Origin: an uncultured Gammaproteobacteria bacterium
Lineage (GTDB): Bacteria > Pseudomonadota > Gammaproteobacteria > Enterobacterales > Psychrobiaceae
Direction of reading: 5' to 3'
DNA length: 43,552 nucleotides
Assembly: GCA_937139475.1 (NCBI GenBank)
Contig: CAKZQF010000206.1
Location: forward strand, 1 to 43,552
Position 1 is the first letter of the stretch; each line of letters begins with the position of its first letter. The notes below the pieces were generated by a model. The model was not told the origin of the DNA. It saw nothing but the letters and a program-made list of their open reading frames with translations, and made no database searches. A program made the translations under genes and the position numbers. Of this stretch, positions 24,641-29,747 are shown piece by piece.

Positions 24641-24921
24641 GCCGCCACCTCTTCTGCGTTAGGCTTTTCTACGTCGCCTTCCATCTCAGCGGCCAACGCC
24701 TTAATCGGCTGAACATGAAAGTAGTCAATCGCCTCATCCAAGGTCACCTGCCCTTCAGAGGCGAAAGCGAGTTTGACCAGAAGCTCATGCTTTGGTGTTC
24801 TGGTGTTCCCTTTATTCCTAAATATATGAGACACCAAATACATCAAAGTTGTATTAGCTCGTGCTGCGTACTTTTCTCGCTCAGCTACGGAAAGGCTTTT
24901 GTAGTAAGTAATAGGCTCCAT
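24637..24921 (-). CDS. Cro-like / YdaS-like DNA-binding protein
   Basis: 94 residues beginning MEPITYYKSLSVAEREKYAA. The block SVAEREKYAARANTTLMYLV resembles YdaS/Cro-type regulators in which 'LSxxERxxFAxxxGTS' precedes the helix-turn-helix; TLDEAIDYF fits the end of such domains. It diverges from the CI-like gene across three operator repeats and heads the leftward early operon reaching Rep, the classic position of a Cro-type lytic switch protein. Confidence 0.68.
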   Translation of the reverse strand: MEPITYYKSLSVAEREKYAARANTTLMYLVSHIFRNKGNTRTPKHELLVKLAFASEGQVTLDEAIDYFHVQPIKALAAEMEGDVEKPNAEEVAA

Positions 24922-24931
24922 AATTCGAATA

Positions 24932-24999
24932 ATAACCTCATTGGTATTTTCAAATCAATATTTTATTAACCAATTAGGGCATTTAACCAATTTGGTTAA
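24932..24999. promoter_or_regulatory. Lysis-lysogeny operator cluster (three sites)
   Basis: Three 17-base dyads of form WTAACC-N5-GGTNNW: ATAACC-TCATT-GGTATT (24932-24948), TTAACC-AATTA-GGGCAT (24966-24982, right half degenerate) and the perfect TTAACCAATTTGGTTAA (24983-24999). Their starts are 34 and 17 bases apart. They fill the gap between the divergent cro-like and cI-like genes, so they are the obvious repressor/Cro operators. Matching sites recur at 27121-27162. Confidence 0.75.
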
Positions 25000-25016
25000 T
25001 GGATTAAGGTTTAAGC

Positions 25017-25697
25017 ATGGATAATGCACAGATTCGGATGGAGAACATTTCTGCCATCCTTGAAAAAAAATTTTCAGGCAAAAAAGTCTCACTTGCGAAT
25101 GCAATAGGGAAGAATCCTGTTATTGTCCAACACAGAAACTTGGGAGACAAGGTCGCCCGGGAAGTTGAGGACAAGTTAAGCCTACCTCACGGCTGGCTGG
25201 ATCACTTGCATGGCGAGCACCATGATCTTGAAGATGACCCACACGAAAAAATCAGATTAAAAGCCCAAGCTGGTGAAACACACCCCATTCCAGTGACGGC
25301 TAATGCCACTCTGGATCACCAACTTCAGTTAACCATTATCAATAATAATATAGGTAGACTGATGCTTTTATCGACAGACGGCGATGCTTACGCCTTTCAA
25401 CTCATAGGCCACAACGCCAATCCCCTACTCGACAACCATTGGGGACTCGTGATCGAGCCGAATACACCACTCACACTGAATGAGTACGCCATTCTCTGGT
25501 TAAAAGGCGGTGAGGTACTGCTGCGTTTAGTGGTTTTTATCGATGACCAAACTTACCTAGTCAGACACCCGATCACCAATGAGCAACTCAAGCTAGACCG
25601 CTTGCAAGTGGAAAAAGCCCAGTACTGCTACGTGGGAATACCGCCGAGCAAGATCAATACCGACCAGATCGATACAAAAAAGCCCGCGGCAAACTAA
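25017..25697 (+). CDS. CI-like phage repressor without a visible protease dyad
   Basis: 226 residues; ATG preceded by AAGG at 8-11 bases. The N-terminal region (about 8-65) is a helix-turn-helix of XRE type: MENISAILEKKFSGKKVSLA ... NLGDKVAREVEDKLSLPHGW. The C-terminal region (about 85-205) looks like an S24/LexA-type dimerisation fold (AFQLIGHNANPLL, WGLVIEPNTPLTLNEYAILW), but the usual GDSMxP serine is replaced by GHNANP and the lysine segment by LRLVVF. It is therefore unlikely to self-cleave in an SOS response. It diverges from the Cro-like gene over three operators and presumably holds the phage quiescent. Confidence 0.75.
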   Translation: MDNAQIRMENISAILEKKFSGKKVSLANAIGKNPVIVQHRNLGDKVAREVEDKLSLPHGWLDHLHGEHHDLEDDPHEKIRLKAQAGETHPIPVTANATLDHQLQLTIINNNIGRLMLLSTDGDAYAFQLIGHNANPLLDNHWGLVIEPNTPLTLNEYAILWLKGGEVLLRLVVFIDDQTYLVRHPITNEQLKLDRLQVEKAQYCYVGIPPSKINTDQIDTKKPAAN

Positions 25698-25710
25698 TAC
25701 CGCAGGCTTT
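25679..25710. terminator. Bidirectional terminator between repressor and TA module
   Basis: AAAGCC-C-GCGG / CCGC-A-GGCTTT with a ten-base loop (25679-25710), overlapping the repressor stop codon. A-rich on the left and T-ended on the right, it can serve both the repressor (plus) and the convergent hicA-hicB-secB operon (minus). Confidence 0.65.
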
Positions 25711-25741
25711 ACTGATTTACACCTAAAACTGGGGGAGCCAG

Positions 25742-26167
25742 TCAAATCTTGCGATGAGGCGGAATAACAATCGACTTATAATGCGTATTTGACAATAACT
25801 TCATTAGTAATTCACTCGCGATTAACTGAAGGTAGTTTTCAAAATGCCATTTATGCTCTTCCAAAACAGCCTCATCCTTCAGTTCATCCGGAACTCCACT
25901 AAACTGCAGCTCAGCTTGTATTTCACAGTTGAACAAGCACTCTCTCTCCTCACCCTCCGCCTCATCTGAGGGAGTATCTTTAGCATAAGCATCCAACTGG
26001 ATCTGTGCGGGAATCCTCAGAAGGCCTTCGTCTAATGCTTTTACAATCTCGACAGCATCTGGAAAGCCAATCTTCAGCTCAAAGAATCCTTTCTCAGCCG
26101 GGTCACTATGGGCCTCAAATGTAGACTTAGAGACATGGTACCCTTCAAATAACACCTTCTGTAACAT
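25742..26167 (-). CDS. SecB-like chaperone of a toxin-antitoxin-chaperone module
   Basis: 141 acidic residues. The end YLQLIASELLMKLLSNTHYK followed by SIVIPPHRKI matches the C-terminal pattern of SecB-like proteins (helix 'PYxRxLIxxLTxxxxxxxxxLPPxN'). The front has strand-like segments (FELKIGFPD, CEIQAELQF). Its ATG overlaps the HicB stop (TAATG at 26169-26165), making it the third gene of a hicA-hicB operon. In TAC systems such as M. tuberculosis Rv1957 the SecB-like protein protects the antitoxin from proteolysis. SecB assignment is by pattern and context. Confidence 0.6.
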   Translation of the reverse strand: MLQKVLFEGYHVSKSTFEAHSDPAEKGFFELKIGFPDAVEIVKALDEGLLRIPAQIQLDAYAKDTPSDEAEGEERECLFNCEIQAELQFSGVPDELKDEAVLEEHKWHFENYLQLIASELLMKLLSNTHYKSIVIPPHRKI

Positions 26168-26625
26168 TAGTGAGACCTTCCTAAACTAGTTTTTCTAAAA
26201 TCAAAACCGCTTTCCTGAAAGTCAATCCGAGTGCCCTGCCCAAAGTCAGAGCTGACTGATAACTGTTTGTCAAAATGAATGTGTAGATTCATTTTGTCTG
26301 ACTTTCTGTGGAGCTTCTCAGTTACTGCTGACTTTACAAACTCGTTTAATGTCACACCCGCATCTAGTGATGCAATGAATGCTTGTCGATGCATCTCCGT
26401 GCCGACCCGCACATTAAACGAACCTGACATCGGCTTATCTGGACTTCGTCCTATCTCCTCACATGTTTCAATATAATCATCAACCGCATCAATGAAGGCA
26501 GCTTTTAATTCCCTAGCGGAATCAGCCTCATACGTTACTAAATCATTGATACAAACGATCTTGCCGAAAAGCACCTCATCCTCGATGCTAACCTCGACAG
26601 TTCCCTGAAACCCTTTGTGCTTCAT
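26167..26625 (-). CDS. hicB: HicB-family antitoxin with C-terminal extension
   Basis: 152 residues from the ATG at 26625 (the frame is open further upstream into hicA). The N-terminal RNase H-like HicB domain is FQGTVEVSIEDEVLFGKIVC ... VTYEADSARELKAAFIDAVD. It is followed by the ribbon-helix-helix FNVRVGTEMHRQAFIASLDA ... LNEFVKSAVTEKL (about 68-107). Beyond that is a ~45-residue tail (KSDKMNLHIHFDKQLS to SLGRSH) not normal for HicB. In TAC systems such a tail is the chaperone-addiction segment. HicB neutralises HicA and represses the operon, probably through the dyads at 26918-26950. Confidence 0.8.
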   Translation of the reverse strand: MKHKGFQGTVEVSIEDEVLFGKIVCINDLVTYEADSARELKAAFIDAVDDYIETCEEIGRSPDKPMSGSFNVRVGTEMHRQAFIASLDAGVTLNEFVKSAVTEKLHRKSDKMNLHIHFDKQLSVSSDFGQGTRIDFQESGFDFRKTSLGRSH

Positions 26626-26635
26626 TAAGTTGCCG

Positions 26636-26893
26636 CTACTCACACCTAAACTCCTCAAGTTCTTCAAGCTTCTCAATTACTTGATTTATTACATACCTCT
26701 TTAACACCTTATCCGGATGCGGCTCGTGTAAATTGATCATGACACTTGGTTCCGCATGAATAAATTTTCGGCGCGACCCTTTGTTTTTATATAATTCGAA
26801 GCCATACCCTCCAAGTAATTTCGTTAGTTCATCCCACGTAAAATCTGATGGCCGACTAAACAACCTGGATCTTAATTTATCCATCCTTGACAT
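26636..26893 (-). CDS. hicA: HicA-family mRNA interferase toxin
   Basis: 85 residues; ATG 26893 with GGGAGAAAG upstream. The small double-stranded-RNA-binding-like HicA fold is seen in LLGGYGFELYKNKGSRRKFI ... INLHEPHPDKVLKRYVINQV. It belongs to the GSRxxF/HxPHP variety, in which the usual GSHH histidine is Arg. HicA cleaves mRNA and arrests growth. It is first in the hicA-hicB-secB-like operon, followed by hicB 10 bases on, and serves to stabilise the element after segregation or attack. Confidence 0.8.
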   Translation of the reverse strand: MSRMDKLRSRLFSRPSDFTWDELTKLLGGYGFELYKNKGSRRKFIHAEPSVMINLHEPHPDKVLKRYVINQVIEKLEELEEFRCE

Positions 26894-27205
26894 AGAGAGG
26901 CTTTCTCCCTTTGATGATGCAACTATATTTTAGTTGCAAATTATTTGCAAAAAAATTCGACTACCACGAGCGGCAATTCTATCAATATTTAACCAATAAT
27001 CGCCATATTTATACCGTTAATCAGGCATACCTCAGAAGGCGCAATACTAACTATTAAGCATCTAAGATACATTCCCTCAATCTCAGCAATCTCCTCTTAT
27101 CCAACGAGGTTATAATTTAATTAACCATAATGGTATTTACATTTAATAACCAATGCGGTTATTATTTACCTGTTCTTTTTTTCAACACACAAAACAGGTC
27201 CCAAA
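26894..27205. promoter_or_regulatory. Divergent control region: HicAB operator, promoter and two repressor operators
   Basis: No gene. TGCAACTA (26918-26925) / TAGTTGCA (26931-26938) overlaps TTGCAAA (26934-26940) / TTTGCAA (26944-26950), probably the HicB operator. A half-site TTAACCAATAA lies near 26989. A consensus -10 TATAAT is at 27111-27116. Two repressor-type dyads TTAACC-ATAAT-GGTATT (27121-27137) and ATAACC-AATGC-GGTTAT (27146-27162) stand before the Fis-like gene. Confidence 0.65.
27121..27162. promoter_or_regulatory. Two repressor-type operators upstream of the Fis-like gene
   Basis: TTAACC-ATAAT-GGTATT (27121-27137) and ATAACC-AATGC-GGTTAT (27146-27162) share the WTAACC-N5-GGTNNW pattern of the cI/cro operators 2.1 kb away. 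They begin just after a TATAAT box and end 44 bases before the start codon, so the phage repressor (or Cro) probably also governs the rightward Fis-par-int transcription. Confidence 0.65.
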
Positions 27206-27595
27206 ATGTCACTCAATTTACTCCGGGAAAATCTACAACAAGCCGCGTATGAATACGTGCAAGCTCACACCCAAGAAATGCTTCAAGAGCCACTGGACGG
27301 CGTTGACTGCCCTGCTGAGCTGAAACAGCCGCTCGACCAGTTGCTCAAGGATTCGCTTTACGACGGTGCACTTGATGCACTGATGAGTGCTCAGTTGATT
27401 CGCGGGAACCAGTCCCAAGCGGCAAAAGTACTCGGAATTAATCGCGCTACCTTGCGTGGAAGGCTATTTCGTTCGGGTCTCTTGCTGCAGCGTCGTCAAC
27501 GTTCTGAGGCTGAGCAGGCGGCCTTTGAAGCGCGTGGTGGTAAACCCTGTGAAGCAAAGCGCCAAGGTAAGTTACCAGCTAAGGAGGCTGCGTGA
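27206..27595 (+). CDS. Fis-like nucleoid/regulatory DNA-binding protein
   Basis: 129 residues. Residues about 72-100, RGNQSQAAKVLGINRATLRG, are almost the Fis helix-turn-helix (in E. coli Fis: [20 protein letters not shown]). The N-terminal part (ELKQPLDQLLKDSLYDGALD) fits the dimerising helices. A basic, Lys/Ala-rich tail follows (KRQGKLPAKEAA). It is likely a DNA-bending accessory factor, useful for excision, replication initiation or transcription. It is the first gene behind the second operator pair and is coupled to the next gene (TGATG). Confidence 0.75.
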   Translation: MSLNLLRENLQQAAYEYVQAHTQEMLQEPLDGVDCPAELKQPLDQLLKDSLYDGALDALMSAQLIRGNQSQAAKVLGINRATLRGRLFRSGLLLQRRQRSEAEQAAFEARGGKPCEAKRQGKLPAKEAA

Positions 27596-27822
27596 TGCCT
27601 TCCTTGAGCATAATTGGCGAAAACGGCATCACAGTGACCGATGTCACATACCGCAGAACTATGGGGCTGAATGCAGCATTCCTCACCTGCGACGATAAGG
27701 GCCGCAATAAATACTACTGGGGATTCTGTAAGAAAGAAGACGACTCAGTAGCGCTCAAGACCATCCTTAGCAAAGGTGCAAAATGGCGAGGAAAAGACGA
27801 CGACGGGAATATCTTGCTTTAG
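27595..27822 (+). CDS. Hypothetical small protein (75 aa)
   Basis: ATG 27595 overlaps the Fis-like stop, with a perfect AAGGAGG eight bases upstream. MPSLSIIGENGITVTDVTYR... continues with KGRNKYYWGFCKKEDDSVAL and a C-terminus GAKWRGKDDDGNILL. It has a beta-rich look. No family is recognised. Confidence 0.6.
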   Translation: MPSLSIIGENGITVTDVTYRRTMGLNAAFLTCDDKGRNKYYWGFCKKEDDSVALKTILSKGAKWRGKDDDGNILL

Positions 27823-27858
27823 TCGCGAACACCACTAGTCCGCTTCAAGAGATTAACT

Positions 27859-28191
27859 ATGAAATTAGATACTTTTACCGCCGTAACACTGACCGCAATC
27901 ATTGGGGTATCTGCTGCCCTGCTTTCTACTGTTTTAGAGGCTAAGGATCATGAGCGTTATATGCATCACTGCTCAACTAATCGCCTTGAGCCTACTGTCG
28001 TTTTCAATGGAGGCATGCCCTTAACTAAGCCGATTGTGGCGGTTCAGACAAGGCGTTTTTGGCCGGGTGTTAATCCAAATATCGAGCATGAAGCGATTGG
28101 TGGGAAGCGCTTTTTTCAATCGAAATTTATGAAGAATGGAGAGTTGAAGCAGTGCTTTTTCAGGAATAAGTATTGGACTACTAAGAAATAA
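27859..28191 (+). CDS. Hypothetical secreted or membrane-anchored protein (110 aa)
   Basis: Begins MKLDTFTAVTLTAIIGVSAA, a hydrophobic leader that may be a signal peptide (A-x-A-like end near VLEAKD) or an anchor. The mature part has cysteines (HHCSTN, KQCFFRN) and many aromatics. Function unknown. A hairpin region follows before parA. Confidence 0.55.
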   Translation: MKLDTFTAVTLTAIIGVSAALLSTVLEAKDHERYMHHCSTNRLEPTVVFNGGMPLTKPIVAVQTRRFWPGVNPNIEHEAIGGKRFFQSKFMKNGELKQCFFRNKYWTTKK

Positions 28192-28193
28192 AA

Positions 28194-28263
28194 AAGGCGA
28201 CTTATAAAAGCCGCCCTTCCAAACCAACCAAGATCCGGCAACCCTTCAAAAAACCGCCGGATC
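28194..28263. promoter_or_regulatory. Hairpins upstream of parA
   Basis: GGCG / CGCC-type hairpin at about 28197-28216, then a perfect repeat GATCCGGC (28232-28239) / GCCGGATC (28256-28263) 24 bases before the parA start. The second could be the partition-protein operator or a weak terminator; both are typical in front of parA genes. Confidence 0.5.
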
Positions 28264-28286
28264 ACTGATCAGAAGTGAGTATACAC

Positions 28287-28910
28287 ATGAAAATAGGAAA
28301 ACACATAGTTGTCGGTAACGGAAAAGGCGGCGTTGGTAAATCCACCGTATCCGTAGCCACCTCCACTCATTACAAAATGCGCATCTATGGAAATGATCCA
28401 TGGAGCCCGATGGCTAAATACCTCAACAACAATCCGTTCATCGGTGAAAAGTTGAGTATCTTCAAAAAGGTCGGCCTAAACGAGCAAATGCCCCAATCCG
28501 CAGCCCCTAAGATTTATGACACGGGCGGATGGGCGGATGACAGAATGATTCCGATTATACGCAGCGCCTCTCTTCTTATTGTTCCAACACTTCCAGAGCT
28601 TATAGACCTGGATACCACAATCAGATTCCTCAAGAAATATTCTAAGCTGACTGACAGAATCATCATCGTCGTAAACAAAGCCACGCCAAAGGAGTTTGGC
28701 CTTGTGCAGCAACATCTTGAAGCACACGGGTTTACCTACCCCATGTTAAGACTGCCGCAATCGAAGCTGTTTTCCCGAGTACTCAACCAAGGCGAGCCAA
28801 TACAAAGTCAAATGAGTAAAGGCGCAGCAGCTTGGATATTCAGAAATCACTATAAGAAATTCCAAGAACTAATCTCAATGATTGATAGCTATCAAGTAGA
28901 GGCCGCGTAA
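28287..28910 (+). CDS. parA: ParA-type partition ATPase (small, type Ib-like)
   Basis: 207 residues from the ATG at 28287 (an in-frame GTG at 28275 lacks a ribosome site). Deviant Walker A GKGGVGKST at residues 12-20, motif A' in KIYDTGGWADD (the usual D-x-P/G signature) and Walker B-like LLIVPTLPELIDLD. The small size and missing N-terminal HTH match type Ib ParA/ParF and SojA-like proteins, which move plasmids along the nucleoid with a small RHH partner. Its stop overlaps the next ATG (TAATG). It implies a free, segregating form of this phage genome. Confidence 0.85.
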   Translation: MKIGKHIVVGNGKGGVGKSTVSVATSTHYKMRIYGNDPWSPMAKYLNNNPFIGEKLSIFKKVGLNEQMPQSAAPKIYDTGGWADDRMIPIIRSASLLIVPTLPELIDLDTTIRFLKKYSKLTDRIIIVVNKATPKEFGLVQQHLEAHGFTYPMLRLPQSKLFSRVLNQGEPIQSQMSKGAAAWIFRNHYKKFQELISMIDSYQVEAA

Positions 28911-29176
28911 TGGAGACGTGGGGCGATTGGGAAGATGAAGATGAGGTTGTCACACCCGCTAAGCCAGTAAAGCCAGTCACCTCTACCAAGGCAGCACCCA
29001 AACCTAAGCGGCCACAGAAAAAGGCCGCCCCTGCTAAATCGGATATGAACACAAAACTCACTATCCGATTTAGTGACCAGCAGCTGCAATCTATAAAAGA
29101 TCAACTGGCCCGATCAGCCACTCTATCAACTGAACTAAGGCTAATCATCTTAGATCACTTCGGCATTAGCGAGTAG
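28910..29176 (+). CDS. Ribbon-helix-helix partner of ParA (centromere-binding protein)
   Basis: 88 residues. The N-terminal half is an unstructured basic/Pro tail (KPVTSTKAAPKPKRPQKKAA). The C-terminal ~40 residues give the ribbon-helix-helix: KLTIRFSDQQLQSIKDQLAR then SATLSTELRLIILDHFGISE. A flexible N-tail plus RHH is the layout of ParG/omega-type centromere binders paired with ParF-like ATPases. It is translationally coupled to parA. Candidate DNA targets are the GATCCGGC repeat upstream of parA and the phased GTGTTCC heptamers at 31271-31367. Confidence 0.75.
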   Translation: METWGDWEDEDEVVTPAKPVKPVTSTKAAPKPKRPQKKAAPAKSDMNTKLTIRFSDQQLQSIKDQLARSATLSTELRLIILDHFGISE

Positions 29177-29181
29177 TAACC

Positions 29182-29361
29182 ATGTTAGACCTGACACCAC
29201 AAGACGAAACTCAAATAGCTGGATTTGTAGGCGTAGCATCATTACCCAGCGGATTCAAAACAGCAATGAAGATACCAACCTTGCGCAGGGATAAAGAACT
29301 CCTTGCAGCGCAGGTTGAACTCATGCTGCTGATGATAAAAAAATCAATGGAGTCTCACTAA
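29182..29361 (+). CDS. Hypothetical small protein (59 aa)
   Basis: ATG 29182, five bases after the RHH gene, stop at 29359-29361 overlapping the next ATG (TAATG). MLDLTPQDETQIAGFVGVAS..., with a helical C-terminal half (KELLAAQVELMLLMIKKSME). Coupling on both sides supports a real gene. No function assigned. Confidence 0.55.
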   Translation: MLDLTPQDETQIAGFVGVASLPSGFKTAMKIPTLRRDKELLAAQVELMLLMIKKSMESH

Positions 29362-29747
29362 TGACTAACTTCATCAAGCACTTTAAGCAATTAGTAACCG
29401 TGAAAAATACAATCACGCTGTTACTAGTTTCCATGATTCTAAACAACCTAAGCCACCTTAGTCACGCCAGTAAAAATGACAGTGACAAAGGCAGCCCAAG
29501 CCAGCAAAGCATCATAAGCGCGATAGCCGATGGAATAGAAATGGAAGGTGAAACACGCCTTCCCGATCAAACCATCGTGCAATGCATACCAGGCAACAAA
29601 TGGGTGTGCACCGGTATCAAAACCGCATCAGGCGCAGAATACTCCGCGACCGTAGAAATAGAACACATAGCTGGTCAAACCATCATTCTACCTGCTGAGC
29701 TAACCATCACTAAAGAACCACCCTACAAGGAGCTAGAGATACTATGA
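29361..29747 (+). CDS. Hypothetical exported protein (128 aa)
   Basis: N-terminal leader MTNFIKHFKQLVTVKNTITL followed by LLVSMILNNLSHLSHA, a long signal peptide with cleavage near SHA-SK. The exported part has two cysteines (VQCIPG, WVCTG) and a beta-rich end. It overlaps the large membrane-protein gene by ATGA, so the two probably work together at the cell envelope. Family unknown. Confidence 0.6.
   Translation: MTNFIKHFKQLVTVKNTITLLLVSMILNNLSHLSHASKNDSDKGSPSQQSIISAIADGIEMEGETRLPDQTIVQCIPGNKWVCTGIKTASGAEYSATVEIEHIAGQTIILPAELTITKEPPYKELEIL

Noticed and set aside
28232..28263. Insertion-sequence inverted repeats
   Set aside because: No transposase frame is present anywhere in the window and no target duplications were seen; the repeat is read as an operator or terminator of parA.
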